Source: Hyphomicrobiales bacterium (lineage in GTDB: Bacteria > Pseudomonadota > Alphaproteobacteria > Rhizobiales > Beijerinckiaceae). From it: a stretch of DNA of 57,370 nt. The DNA lies in assembly GCA_028290405.1 (NCBI GenBank), contig JAQGJX010000030.1:1-57370 (forward strand), given 5' to 3'. A model generated the notes under the pieces. That model was not told the origin of the DNA. It did no database searches and saw nothing but the letters and a program-made list of their open reading frames with translations. The position numbers and the translations under genes are program-made. Shown here in pieces: positions 44,979 to 54,029 of this stretch (position 1 is the stretch's first letter; the number at the start of each line of letters is the position of its first letter).

Positions 44979-46052
44979 CTAGTGCGGAAGAATGCGCGCA
45001 GCCTGCAATTCGCGAAGCTGGTTGACCGTCATGGTCTGGGTGTCGGCGCATTCGTGGAAGCCCGCCTGCCGCAGCTTGATGGTGCTCATCAGCGATTCAT
45101 AGGGCTTCTGGCCGTAGCGGAACGTGAAGTCCGCGAACTGCCAGTTGGGCACCAGTTGATCCAGGCGGTACGGCTTCAGGTCGTGCTTCTTCACGATGGC
45201 GTCCCACACGTGCCCCTTGTCGGGCATGGCGCGGGCGAGCGAGAGCGCGTGCGGGAAGGCGTGCTCCATGTTGAACACCTCCGCCACATGGGGCCAGAGC
45301 TGCTCCCACATGAAGCAGTCGCCGTTCGCCACGTTGAAGATCTCGTTACGAGCGGTGTCCGCCTGCCCGGCCCACGCGATGGCGCGCGCCAGCAGGCCCG
45401 CGTCGCAGGCGTCCTTCAGGTGGCCCAGCGCGCCTGGAAAGCGGAACGGCAAGCCCATCTCGCGGCAGAGCGACGCGAACACGCCGACCGCCAGAATGGC
45501 GTTCATGGGGCTGCCCACGGCGAAGCCGCACACGCTCGGCGGGCGGAAGATGGTCCAGCTCCATGCGGCGTTCCGCTGGCGCGTGCGCATCAGGTCTTCC
45601 TGGTCGAAGTAGAAGTTCGGCGGCATGGTGCGCGGGTCGCTCTCGCGCGAGGGCACCAGCGGCGGCGGGCCGAGGTGCAGCCCGTAGGCCTTGCCGCCCT
45701 GCATCAGGGAAATATGCGTGAAGGACGTCGATGCCTCCTCCACGGCGTTCAACAGGTTGTTGAGCATCAGCAGGTTCACGCGCACATGGTCGCCCTCGGT
45801 CCAGCCGCTGACGATGTTGGGCTGCTCGTGCAGCGCCGCGTAGACGACGTGGGTGACGCCCGCCAGATCGCCCGCGATGGAGCGCAGCGATGCGGCCTCC
45901 TGCAGGTCGGCCGAGATGAACTTCGCCTTTGTGGGAAAGTCCGGCGGGCGGCGCGACAGGCCGAGAACCTCCCAGCCGTGCTGGGATTCAAAATGCGCGA
46001 CCGCAGCCCGGCCGACCGTGCCAAGCGCGCCAACGACAAGGACTTTCTTCAT
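44979..46052 (-). CDS. NAD(P)-dependent reductase of the PRISE (progesterone 5-beta-reductase/iridoid synthase-like) family
   Basis: 357 residues. The Rossmann motif GALGTVGRAAVAHF is at residues 10-23. The family's FYYxxED motif appears as FYFDQEDLM, taking the place of the YxxxK of classical short-chain dehydrogenases. PRISE enzymes reduce activated C=C bonds of enones. The operon context (Liv transporter, monooxygenase, hydrolase) fits reduction of an unsaturated carbonyl made by ring cleavage, which is inference. Confidence 0.8.
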   Translation of the reverse strand: MKKVLVVGALGTVGRAAVAHFESQHGWEVLGLSRRPPDFPTKAKFISADLQEAASLRSIAGDLAGVTHVVYAALHEQPNIVSGWTEGDHVRVNLLMLNNLLNAVEEASTSFTHISLMQGGKAYGLHLGPPPLVPSRESDPRTMPPNFYFDQEDLMRTRQRNAAWSWTIFRPPSVCGFAVGSPMNAILAVGVFASLCREMGLPFRFPGALGHLKDACDAGLLARAIAWAGQADTARNEIFNVANGDCFMWEQLWPHVAEVFNMEHAFPHALSLARAMPDKGHVWDAIVKKHDLKPYRLDQLVPNWQFADFTFRYGQKPYESLMSTIKLRQAGFHECADTQTMTVNQLRELQAARILPH

Positions 46053-46063
46053 CACCCCAACTC

Positions 46064-46765
46064 CTAGACGCCAAGCCATGTGCGCCGCACGTCGTCGGCG
46101 CCCTTCAGGTCCTCGCACGCGCCGGTCCAGCGCACGCGCCCCTTGCCCAGCACAACCGCGCGGTCCGCGATTTCGGTTGCGAGGGCGAAATTCTGCTCCA
46201 CCAGAAGCATCGTCATGCCCGCGGCCTTCAGCTTCAGCAGCAGCGCCGCGATCTGCTCCACGATGATGGGCGCAAGCCCCTCGCTGGGCTCGTCGAGCAG
46301 GATCATGCGAGGGCTCGCCACGAGCGCCCGCGCGATGGCCAGCATCTGCTGTTCACCGCCGGACAATTGCGCCCCGCCGTTGCGCCGCCGCGCCGCCAGG
46401 TGCGGAAAGTCGTCGAACACGCGCTCCACCGACCAGTCGCTCTTGCCGCGCACCGCGATGCGCAGGTTTTCCTCAACGGAGAGCGAGGGGAAGATGGCCC
46501 GCGTCTCCTGCACGAACGCCACCCCGGCGCGGGCGACCTCATAAGTGCGCAATCCCCGCAGGTCGCGGCCGTCGAACGTCACGGCCCCGCTGCGCGGCGG
46601 CGCCATGCGCATGATGGAGCGCAGCGTCGTGGTCTTGCCCGCGCCGTTGCGGCCCAGCAGGGCGACGACCTCGCCCGCGCGCGCCTCGAAAGAGACGCCC
46701 TGGATGATATGGCTGTCGCCCAGATAGGTCTGGATGTCCTCGACCTTGAGAAGAACGTCGCTCAT
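46064..46765 (-). CDS. livF: branched-chain amino acid-type ABC transporter ATPase LivF
   Basis: 233 residues. Walker A GRNGAGKTT, ABC signature LSGGEQQMLAIARAL, Walker B MILLDEPSEGLAP and LLVEQNFALA are typical of LivF. Overlaps livG by four bases. Together with LivGMH it forms an HAAT-type importer; in catabolic contexts these often carry aromatic acids or amides rather than amino acids. Confidence 0.93.
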   Translation of the reverse strand: MSDVLLKVEDIQTYLGDSHIIQGVSFEARAGEVVALLGRNGAGKTTTLRSIMRMAPPRSGAVTFDGRDLRGLRTYEVARAGVAFVQETRAIFPSLSVEENLRIAVRGKSDWSVERVFDDFPHLAARRRNGGAQLSGGEQQMLAIARALVASPRMILLDEPSEGLAPIIVEQIAALLLKLKAAGMTMLLVEQNFALATEIADRAVVLGKGRVRWTGACEDLKGADDVRRTWLGV

Positions 46766-47535
46766 GCCGCCCCTCCCGAAAGGTGCGCGGCGGAGCGTTC
46801 GCCAAGGTAGCGCTCGCGCACGATGTCGGACGAGCGGATCTCGGCCGGCGATCCTTGCACCAGCACGCTGCCGTAATCGAGCACGATGATCCGGTCGGCG
46901 ATGTCCATCACGATGTCCATGTCGTGCTCGATGATGACCATGGTGAGGCCTGCAGGAAGGTTGCCGACGAGCGCCCGCATCCGCGCCGTCTCCTCCGGGC
47001 TCATGCCTGCGGTGGGTTCGTCGAGCAGCAGCACCTTGGGATCGCACGCGAGCGCGAGGCCGACCTCAAGCTGGCGCTGCGTGCCGTAGCTGAGGCGCCG
47101 GACCGTCTCGAAGCGCACGTCGGTCAGCCCCACGCGCTCCGCGATGGCGTCCGCGCGTTCGTGCACGGCGCGCAGCGTGCCCATGGCGCGCCAGAAGATC
47201 GAGGTTTGCCCCGCCTGAAGGGCGCAGGCGAGCGCGAGGTTTTCGCGCACGGTCTGTTCTGGAAACAGGTTGTTGCGCTGGAACGAGCGGGCGATGCCCA
47301 GGCGCGCGCGCTCTGCGAGATCGAGCCGCGTGACGTCGCGCTCGCCCAGCAGGATGGCGCCGCCGTCGGGGCGCAGATTGCCCGCCAACAGGTTGAAGAA
47401 CGTGGTCTTGCCCGCGCCGTTGGGGCCGATGATCGCCGTGCGCGTGCCTTGCGCGAACGCGAGGCTCACGTTGCGGGTGGCCGCCAGCGAGCCGAAGCTC
47501 TTGGACAGCGAGCGGGTTTCGAGAGCGACGTTCAT
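46762..47535 (-). CDS. livG: branched-chain amino acid-type ABC transporter ATPase LivG
   Basis: 257 residues. Walker A GPNGAGKTTFFNLLAG, RSFQRNNLFPEQTV, the signature region LSYGTQRQLEVGLAL and Walker B VLLLDEPTAGMSPEE, followed by IIEHDMDIVM, match LivG. ATG overlaps the livM stop by four bases. Cytoplasmic partner of LivF. Confidence 0.93.
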   Translation of the reverse strand: MNVALETRSLSKSFGSLAATRNVSLAFAQGTRTAIIGPNGAGKTTFFNLLAGNLRPDGGAILLGERDVTRLDLAERARLGIARSFQRNNLFPEQTVRENLALACALQAGQTSIFWRAMGTLRAVHERADAIAERVGLTDVRFETVRRLSYGTQRQLEVGLALACDPKVLLLDEPTAGMSPEETARMRALVGNLPAGLTMVIIEHDMDIVMDIADRIIVLDYGSVLVQGSPAEIRSSDIVRERYLGERSAAHLSGGAA

Positions 47536-48506
47536 GCGCCCTCTCCTTCGGGGCCCTTGGCGGTTCGCGCGCGGCGCGCGTCCCAGTAGTTGAGGAGCGA
47601 CCCGACAAGTCCCTGCGGCATGGCGATGGCGACCGTGATGAAGATGGCGCCGAGGAAAAGGTACCAATGGCCGACCATGCCGGAAAGCACGTCCTTCAGC
47701 AGCACCAGCGCGGCCGCCCCCAGCATGCCGCCCACCAGGGTGCCGATGCCGCCGATGACGACGGCGATCAGCACGTCGCCCGAGGCGAACCAGCTCGCCA
47801 GGTCCGGGGAAAGGAAATTGGTGTGCTGCACCTTTAGCGCCCCCGCCAGCGCCGCGACGCCGCCGGACACAGTGAAGGCCGCGAGCCTGTAGGCGAAGAC
47901 GCGGCCGCCGAGCGCCGAAACGCGCCCTGCGTTCTGCCGGATCGCGTCCAGCGTGCGGCCGAACGGCGACGCCACCACAAGCTCCAGCAGAGCCCATATG
48001 ACGGCGCACAGCAGCACCGCGCCCAGCGCGAAGGCTGCGGGGTCGTTCAGGTCTACGCCGATCGACGTCAGGTCGAGCCGGGGAACGCCCCCCATGCCGT
48101 CAGCGCCGTTGAACATGCGGCTGCGGAACGCCCAGGCGAAGAACATCTCCGCCACCGCCAGCGTCACCATGATGAAGAAAGCCCCCGTGGTGCGCACCGC
48201 GAACAGCCCTACGACGAACGCGACCGCCAGCCCGCCAGCCACTGCGGCGAGCACGCCAAGCGCTGGCGGCAGGCCTAGCAGCACCGTGAGCCCGCCGAAG
48301 ATGTAGCCGCCCACCCCGAGCAGGCCCGCATGGCCGAAGGAGACGAGCCCGCTGGTCGCCAGCAGGTCGAGGCTGAGGGCGAAAATGGCCAGGATGGCGG
48401 CTTCCGCGATGAGGTCCTGCGCGAAGAAGCCCGCGAACCTGTTGGCGACCAGCGCCCCGATGAGAAGCGCGACGCCGATGGAGCGGCGCAACATGTGTCG
48501 TGTCAT
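47532..48506 (-). CDS. livM: branched-chain amino acid-type ABC transporter permease LivM
   Basis: 324 residues from ATG at 48506; a TTG at 48515 would overlap livH by four bases like the other junctions and is also possible. About nine membrane segments. The GLVSFGHAGLLGVGGYIFG and VIGGIGTLVGGMLGAA regions are hallmark LivM/LivH cytoplasmic-loop sequences. Forms the channel with LivH. Confidence 0.91.
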   Translation of the reverse strand: MTRHMLRRSIGVALLIGALVANRFAGFFAQDLIAEAAILAIFALSLDLLATSGLVSFGHAGLLGVGGYIFGGLTVLLGLPPALGVLAAVAGGLAVAFVVGLFAVRTTGAFFIMVTLAVAEMFFAWAFRSRMFNGADGMGGVPRLDLTSIGVDLNDPAAFALGAVLLCAVIWALLELVVASPFGRTLDAIRQNAGRVSALGGRVFAYRLAAFTVSGGVAALAGALKVQHTNFLSPDLASWFASGDVLIAVVIGGIGTLVGGMLGAAALVLLKDVLSGMVGHWYLFLGAIFITVAIAMPQGLVGSLLNYWDARRARTAKGPEGEGA

Positions 48507-48511
48507 GTCGC

Positions 48512-49393
48512 TCAACCCGCCTGCGAGAAGCGCCGGGCGGGCAGGAGCCCGCTGGGCCGGAAGATCAGCGCCAGCGCCATGACGAGGTAGATCATCATCA
48601 TGGCGAACTGCGGCAGCAGGATCTTCCCGAATGTGTCGGCGAAGCCGATCAGCAGGGAGCCCAGGATGGCGCCCCCAAGGCTGCCGAGCCCGCCCACCAC
48701 GACGACGATCAGAACAAGAATGATGACGCTGACGTCCATGCCCGGATAGACGCCGAACACGGGCGCGGCCACCACGCCGCCAAGGCCCGCCAGATAGGCC
48801 CCGATGGCGAACACCAGCGCGAAGACCTTGGCGATGTCGATGCCCAGCGTCTCCGCGGTGTCCCGATCGTCCACGCCCGCACGCACCAGCGCGCCCAGTC
48901 GCGTACGCTCCAGAAGGACGTACAGGACGCCCATCAGCGCAAGGCCAAGGGCGATGATGAACAGCCGGTACTTCGGGTAGGCCACGCCCAGCACGTTGGT
49001 GGCGCCCTCGAGGAAGGCCGGCACGGACACGCCCTTGGGCAGGTCGCCGTAGACGATGCGCAGCAGGTCCGTGCCCATGTAGATGACGCCCACGGTGAGC
49101 AGCACCTGCGCGAGGTGTCCCTGCTGCTCGACCCGCTTCAGCAATGCATAATACAGCAACAGGCCGATCGCCGAGGCCGCAATGGGAGCCAGCAGGAGCG
49201 CCATCCAGAACGAGCCGCCCGCCTGCGTCACCGAGAACGCCAGATAGGCGGCCAGCATATAGACCGTGCCATGGGCGAGGTTGAGATAGTCCATGAGCCC
49301 GAACACCACCGACAGGCCGATGGCGAGCAGGAACAGCAGCATCGAGAACTGCAGGGAGTTCAGAACCTGTTCCAGCAGAAAATTCGGATCCAA
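48512..49393 (-). CDS. livH: branched-chain amino acid-type ABC transporter permease LivH
   Basis: 293 residues from a TTG at 49393 (LDPNFLLEQVLN), the only start that keeps the first helix. About eight membrane helices, with GLMDYLNLAHGTVYMLAAY and VVVVGGLGSLGGAILGSLLI as family motifs. Located 73 bases after the binding-protein gene. Confidence 0.91.
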   Translation of the reverse strand: MDPNFLLEQVLNSLQFSMLLFLLAIGLSVVFGLMDYLNLAHGTVYMLAAYLAFSVTQAGGSFWMALLLAPIAASAIGLLLYYALLKRVEQQGHLAQVLLTVGVIYMGTDLLRIVYGDLPKGVSVPAFLEGATNVLGVAYPKYRLFIIALGLALMGVLYVLLERTRLGALVRAGVDDRDTAETLGIDIAKVFALVFAIGAYLAGLGGVVAAPVFGVYPGMDVSVIILVLIVVVVGGLGSLGGAILGSLLIGFADTFGKILLPQFAMMMIYLVMALALIFRPSGLLPARRFSQAG

Positions 49394-49466
49394 GGGCGTA
49401 TCTTTCGAGCGGTCAGGAAAGCGAAGCGCCGGCCCCTGTGGGCCAGCGCGGCGATGCGGGCAAGGC

Positions 49467-50669
49467 TTACTTCAGCGGGGGCATGTTGCAGGCCGTGGAG
49501 TCCGTGGTCACGTTCGTGATCGTGTCGAGCAGTTCGAAGCCGACTTCGCCGTCGGTCTTCACCGCCTTGGCGATGTAGATGTTTTGCGACACGTGGTTGG
49601 TCTTGGGGTCCATGGTCATGGGTCCGCGCGGACCCTTGAAGGACACCTGCGAGATGGCGCGGGCCAGCGCAGCCCTGTCGTCGGTCGCGCCGTTGACCTT
49701 CTTCAGGCCCTCGATGGCGAAGCGCATGGAGTCGAAGCCCATGACGCCGAACTCGGACGCCGTGGAGCCGAACTTCGCCTTGTAGGACGCCTGGAAGGCC
49801 TTGTTCTCGGGGGTATCGAGCTCGGGAATGTAGTTCAGCGAGCTGATGACGCCCACCGAGCTGTCGCCCTGCGCCTGCCGCAGCATCACAGGCGTGGTCC
49901 CCAGAGTCGCGATCATCGGCAGCTTGTCCTTCATGCCGAAGGACTCGTACTGCTTGGTGAACAGGATCGCCTCCGCGCCGAAGTAGATGGCGAGAAGCGC
50001 GTCAGGCGCGGCGGCGCGCACCTGCGATAGGTAGGGGCCGAAGTCCTGCGTCTTGCCGAAGGGCGAAAACGCCTCGCCGGCGACCTTGCCGCCCGCCTTT
50101 TCGAACGTCTTGCGGAAGTCGGACGCGAGTTCGCGCGGCGTCACGAAGTCCGAGCCCAGGATGTAGACGCTCTTGTAGCCCTTCTCGAAGGCCCACTTGC
50201 CCAAGGGCTCGGCAAGCTGCGAATTGGCGTAGGACGCGCGGAACACCCAGGGCGAGCACTTCTCCCCCGTGAGCGCGTTGGCGGCCGACAGGGACAGCAC
50301 GGTGGGCACGCGCGCCGCGCTCACGACGGGGCTGATGGCGAGCGCCGCGCTGGAGAGCTGGATGCCCGCGATGATGTCCACGCCGTCGCTTTGGATGAGC
50401 TTGCGGGCTTTCTGCAGGCCGACGTTGGGGTTGGACGTGTCGTCCTCCACCAGCAGGCGGATGTCGCGACCGTTGACGCTGGGGCCGAACTGCTCGATGG
50501 CGAGTCGCATCCCGTTGGTCAGCTCGGCGCCTTGCGCCGTGTCGTTGCCGCTGGTGGCGACGATCGCGCCGATCTTGATCGGCTCGGCGCTGCGGGCGGC
50601 GCCCGGCGCCAGGGCGAGCGCGGCGGCGGCGCACAATCCGAATCCGGCCGCTCTGCGGGTCTGAGTCAT
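49467..50669 (-). CDS. periplasmic binding protein of the Liv-type transporter (copy 1)
   Basis: 400 residues. The signal peptide ends at about AARSA; mature start EPIKIGAIVATSGNDT. Type I periplasmic-binding fold with VGLQKARKLIQSD, PFGKTQDFGPYLSQVRAA and GPRGPMTMDPKTNH. Much of its length is alignable to the second copy at 51.9-53.1 kb, so the two are paralogues. It has its own candidate promoter. Confidence 0.92.
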   Translation of the reverse strand: MTQTRRAAGFGLCAAAALALAPGAARSAEPIKIGAIVATSGNDTAQGAELTNGMRLAIEQFGPSVNGRDIRLLVEDDTSNPNVGLQKARKLIQSDGVDIIAGIQLSSAALAISPVVSAARVPTVLSLSAANALTGEKCSPWVFRASYANSQLAEPLGKWAFEKGYKSVYILGSDFVTPRELASDFRKTFEKAGGKVAGEAFSPFGKTQDFGPYLSQVRAAAPDALLAIYFGAEAILFTKQYESFGMKDKLPMIATLGTTPVMLRQAQGDSSVGVISSLNYIPELDTPENKAFQASYKAKFGSTASEFGVMGFDSMRFAIEGLKKVNGATDDRAALARAISQVSFKGPRGPMTMDPKTNHVSQNIYIAKAVKTDGEVGFELLDTITNVTTDSTACNMPPLK

Positions 50670-50714
50670 GGCTTCCTCCGTTGGCGCGTGTCTCTGAGGC
50701 CGCGCCTTGGGTCG

Positions 50715-50743
50715 ATCATGCACGGGAGCGTGCGCGCTTGCAA
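50715..50743 (-). promoter_or_regulatory. candidate sigma-70 promoter with an internal palindrome
   Basis: On the minus strand TTGCAA and CATGAT are 17 bases apart just upstream of the binding-protein gene. The spacer contains the inverted repeat GCACG-CTCC-CGTGC (50720-50733), in a good place for an operator. It would let copy 1 and the Liv genes be transcribed apart from the monooxygenase. Confidence 0.4.
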
Positions 50744-51859
50744 TCAGGAGACAGGCGCCCGCAGCCCGGCGCTTTCCAGCCGGGGCAGCACCTCGCGGAT
50801 GAAGCGCCGCAGCCCTTCCCCGTAGCGCGGCCACGAGATCAGCGCGCCGTCGAGGCCGACGCTTGAGAGCTTGCCCATTTCGTCCGCGATGCGCCCCGCG
50901 TCGCCCACAAGCGGATAGCCGCCCCACCCTGCGATGAAGTGGTACTTCGCCGCCTCAAGCTGCTCCTTTGGCAGCACGCCGGTCTGGATGCCGAGGCTGC
51001 GGACGAGATTGTCCACCGCCGTCCAGTCGCCCTTCTCGTTCACGTACCAGTCGCGGAACGCGCGCGCTTTCGCGTCCGTGTCGTCGATCACGCAATAGCA
51101 ATTGGCCCAGATCTGGATCTCGCGCCCGTAGGACGCATAGGCCAGCTCGCGCACCTCCTCGATGTCGCGGCGCGCGGCCTCGATGTCCTGTCCCTTGATG
51201 TGGACGAAGATCATGTCGCAGTTCTTCGCAGCAAAATGCCGCCCCACGCCCGACCCGCCCGCGTTCATGATCGGCGGAAAAGGCTGCTGGATGGGCTTTG
51301 GCTGGTGAAAGCCCCGCTTGATGTCGAAGAATCGCCCGTGGTGGTCGAACTCCTCCTGGCTCGTCCACAGCAGCTTGAGCAGGTCGAGCCATTCGGCCGC
51401 ATAGGCGTAGCGGTCGTCGTGGCTCATCACCGGCGCGCCGAACATCTCCAGCTCCGGCTCGAACCAGCCGCACACCACGTTGAGCGCGAAGCGGCCCCGC
51501 GAGATGTGGTCGATGGTGGTCGCCTGCTTGGCGGCCACGATGGGATGGATGGTGGGCACGTGCGAGGTCGCGAACACGCCCGCGCGCCTGGTGGACGCAG
51601 CGACGCCCGCCGCCCACGTGTAGGTCTCGAAGCACGCGCCGTTGAAGTTCGTCTCGCCCCCAAAGCCCCGCCAGCGGGCGACCGGCACGAGCGCCTCGAA
51701 CCCGGCGGCGTCGGCGGCGCCCGTCAGGTCGAGCACGTTGTCCCATGTGGGATGGAACATGCCGTCGATGCTGGTAATGGCGCAGGCGCCGTCGACGTTG
51801 AGCCCGAAGGTTCCGAGCTTGAGCTTGTTGGGCCCGTAGAGGGGGCTGGCGGAGGTCAT
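50744..51859 (-). CDS. LLM-class FMN-dependent monooxygenase (RutA/SfnG-like)
   Basis: 371 residues, luciferase-like TIM barrel. WRGFGGETNFNGACFETYTW, TIDHISRGRFALNVVCGWFEPE and the NAGGSGVGRHFAAK block resemble RutA (pyrimidine ring opening) and SfnG (dimethyl sulfone). It needs FMNH2 from a reductase not seen here. It lies between two binding-protein genes on one strand, 61 bases after one and 74 before the other. Substrate unknown. Confidence 0.88.
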   Translation of the reverse strand: MTSASPLYGPNKLKLGTFGLNVDGACAITSIDGMFHPTWDNVLDLTGAADAAGFEALVPVARWRGFGGETNFNGACFETYTWAAGVAASTRRAGVFATSHVPTIHPIVAAKQATTIDHISRGRFALNVVCGWFEPELEMFGAPVMSHDDRYAYAAEWLDLLKLLWTSQEEFDHHGRFFDIKRGFHQPKPIQQPFPPIMNAGGSGVGRHFAAKNCDMIFVHIKGQDIEAARRDIEEVRELAYASYGREIQIWANCYCVIDDTDAKARAFRDWYVNEKGDWTAVDNLVRSLGIQTGVLPKEQLEAAKYHFIAGWGGYPLVGDAGRIADEMGKLSSVGLDGALISWPRYGEGLRRFIREVLPRLESAGLRAPVS

Positions 51860-51920
51860 GCGCGACTCGTGTTGAAGAATAGCGCTGGCCCACGCGGCGC
51901 GCGGACCAGCCGTGCCGCCG

Positions 51921-53111
51921 TCAGAGCTTGCAGCCCGTGACGGGGTCCTTGTAGTTCGCGATGGTGTCCACGACCTGGAAGCCCAGCCCGTCGCCCTTCT
52001 TCACCGTCTTCACGATGTAGACGTTCTGGGTCGCCTGCCGGTTGGCGCCCATCGCCATGGGGCCGCGCGGGCCGACGTAGGAAACCTTCTCGATGGCCGA
52101 GATGAGCGCCGGGCGGTCCTTGGTGTCGCCGCCGCGCGCCTTCACGGCGTCGATGATGAAGCGGATCGCGTCGTAGCCCATGACGGCGAACTCCTCCGGG
52201 GTCTCGCCGAACTTCTTCTCGTAGGCGGTGCGGAAGGCCACGTTCTCCTTGTGCTCCAGCTCGGCCACGTAATTGGCGCTGGAGATCACGTCGAGGGCCG
52301 CAGGCCCCTGCGCGCCGAACAGCACCGGGGGCGTGATGCCGATGGGGCCATAGAGCGGGATCGACTGCTTCATGCCGAAGGAATCGTACTGCTTGACGAA
52401 GGTGAGCGCCTCCGACCCGAAGAACACGCCGAAGATCGCGCCCGGATTGGCCGCGCGGGCTTGCGAGAGATAGGGGCCGTAATCCTGCGTCTTGCCGAAG
52501 GGCGGGAACGCCTCGCCGACGATCTTGCCGCCGCCCTCAAGGAAGCTCTCCTTGAACGCCTTCACGTATTCATGAGGCGCGACATAGTCGGACGCCAGGA
52601 TGTAGATGCTCTTGCCGGCGACGTTCTTGGCCATCCACGTGCCGATGGGACGGGTGATCTGCGCGCTGGAATAGGAGACGCGGAACACGAACGGGTCGCA
52701 TTTCTCGCCGCTCAGCAGGTCCGTCGAGGCGTTGGAGATGACGAGCGGCACCTTCTGGCCCGACAGGTACGGCGCCACGGCGAGCGCGACCGCCGAGCTG
52801 ATGACGCCCGCCATCACGTCCACCTTGTCGGCGCCCACGAGCTTGCGGGCCTTCTGCAGGCCGACCGACGGGTTGCCTTCCGAATCTTCGGTCTTGAGCT
52901 CGATCTTGCGCCCGGCGACTTCCCCGCCCGCTTCCTCGATGGCGAAGCGCATGCCCTTGAGCTGGCGTTCGCCAAGCGCGCCGAACACGCCGCTGGTGGG
53001 CATGAGCACGCCGATCTTCAACGGCTCCGCCGTCTGGGCGGACACCGCGAAGGGCGTGGACAGGACGGCGACGGCGGCGGCGCCGACGCAGGCCAACAGC
53101 TTTGAGCGCAT
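51921..53111 (-). CDS. periplasmic binding protein of the Liv-type transporter (copy 2)
   Basis: 396 residues. Signal peptide to about VSAQ, then EPLKIGVLMPTSGVFGALGE. It shares with copy 1 the segments VGLQKARKL, GEKC, PFGKTQD-GPYLSQ, KQYDSFGMK, GPRGPM and a C-terminal cysteine. No second permease set is present, so both probably feed LivHMGF. First gene of the leftward catabolic transcript; GGAGGA precedes the ATG. Confidence 0.92.
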   Translation of the reverse strand: MRSKLLACVGAAAVAVLSTPFAVSAQTAEPLKIGVLMPTSGVFGALGERQLKGMRFAIEEAGGEVAGRKIELKTEDSEGNPSVGLQKARKLVGADKVDVMAGVISSAVALAVAPYLSGQKVPLVISNASTDLLSGEKCDPFVFRVSYSSAQITRPIGTWMAKNVAGKSIYILASDYVAPHEYVKAFKESFLEGGGKIVGEAFPPFGKTQDYGPYLSQARAANPGAIFGVFFGSEALTFVKQYDSFGMKQSIPLYGPIGITPPVLFGAQGPAALDVISSANYVAELEHKENVAFRTAYEKKFGETPEEFAVMGYDAIRFIIDAVKARGGDTKDRPALISAIEKVSYVGPRGPMAMGANRQATQNVYIVKTVKKGDGLGFQVVDTIANYKDPVTGCKL

Positions 53112-53144
53112 GAAATTCCTCCCTGGATGACGCGATGCTGCGCC

Positions 53145-53183
53145 GTTGCCGGCAACATAACAGCGCCAAGGCGGGCCTTGCAA
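53145..53183 (-). promoter_or_regulatory. candidate promoter and operator of the catabolic operon
   Basis: On the minus strand TTGCAA and TATGTT are 18 bases apart. A perfect 12-base palindrome GTTGCCGGCAAC (53145-53156) overlaps the -10 end and start site. It lies in the 141-base divergent gap between copy 2 and the hydrolase gene and so could repress both directions. No regulator gene is adjacent. Confidence 0.45.
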
Positions 53184-53252
53184 ACCCGCGCGCCGCGCGC
53201 CAATGTCCCGTCAAATCCGGCCGCCGAGACCGGAGCGAACGTGGAGGAATGC

Positions 53253-54029
53253 GTGGAGCGCACGCACAGCTTGGCCCTCAAGGGCGTCGACGTTTCCTAC
53301 TGGCGCGCAGGCGCCGGCGCGCCCGTGCTCTATCTCGACGCCGAGGATTCCTACGGCGGCCGGGAGCCGTTTCTGCATGCGCTGGCGCAGGGGCACGACG
53401 TGGTCGCGCCGGAACATCCGGGATTCGGCCGCACGGCGACGCCGGACTGGCTGAAGACCATGGGCGACCTCGCGTTGTTCTATCTTGAACTGATCGAGGC
53501 GCTGAACATTGGCCCCGTTCACGTCGTCGGCGCCTCGCTGGGCGGCTGGGCGGCCGCGGAGGCCGCCGTGCGCTCGCCGCATCTGTTCAAGTCCATCACC
53601 CTGCTGGCCCCGCTGGGCCTGCGCGCCCTGGGGACGCCGTTCGGCGACGTGTTCATCTGGACGCCGCCCGAGAACGCGCGCGGCACGTTCCATAGCGCCG
53701 AGATGGCGCAGGCGGTTCTGGACCGGCCCATGTCGCGCGAGGACACGGCGGCCGCGCTGCAAAGCCGCTACGCCACCACGCGCCTGGGCTGGAGCCCGCG
53801 ATTCTTCTCGCCCGAGCTCACCCGCTGGACGGACCGTCTGCGCGCGCCCGTCCATCTGGTATGGGGCGACGAGGACCAGATCGCCCCCATCGCCATCGCG
53901 AAATCCTGGACCGACGCGCTGCCGCACGCCCGCCTCAGCCGCGTGCCGGCGTGCGGGCACCTGCCCCATGTCGAGCATCCGCAGGCGGTCGCCGACAAGG
54001 TCGCAAGCTTCATCCGCGAGGCGCACTGA
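53253..54029 (+). CDS. alpha/beta-fold hydrolase
   Basis: 258 residues from GTG at 53253, four bases after GGAGGA (a GTG at 53241 is the alternative). Nucleophile elbow GASLGGW, acid in WGDEDQIAP and the histidine in CGHLPHVEHP complete the catalytic triad. No signal peptide. Its stop overlaps the next ATG (TGATG), so it is co-translated with an LLM oxidoreductase. It could hydrolyse an ester, amide or C-C bond formed by that enzyme. Confidence 0.88.
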   Translation: MERTHSLALKGVDVSYWRAGAGAPVLYLDAEDSYGGREPFLHALAQGHDVVAPEHPGFGRTATPDWLKTMGDLALFYLELIEALNIGPVHVVGASLGGWAAAEAAVRSPHLFKSITLLAPLGLRALGTPFGDVFIWTPPENARGTFHSAEMAQAVLDRPMSREDTAAALQSRYATTRLGWSPRFFSPELTRWTDRLRAPVHLVWGDEDQIAPIAIAKSWTDALPHARLSRVPACGHLPHVEHPQAVADKVASFIREAH

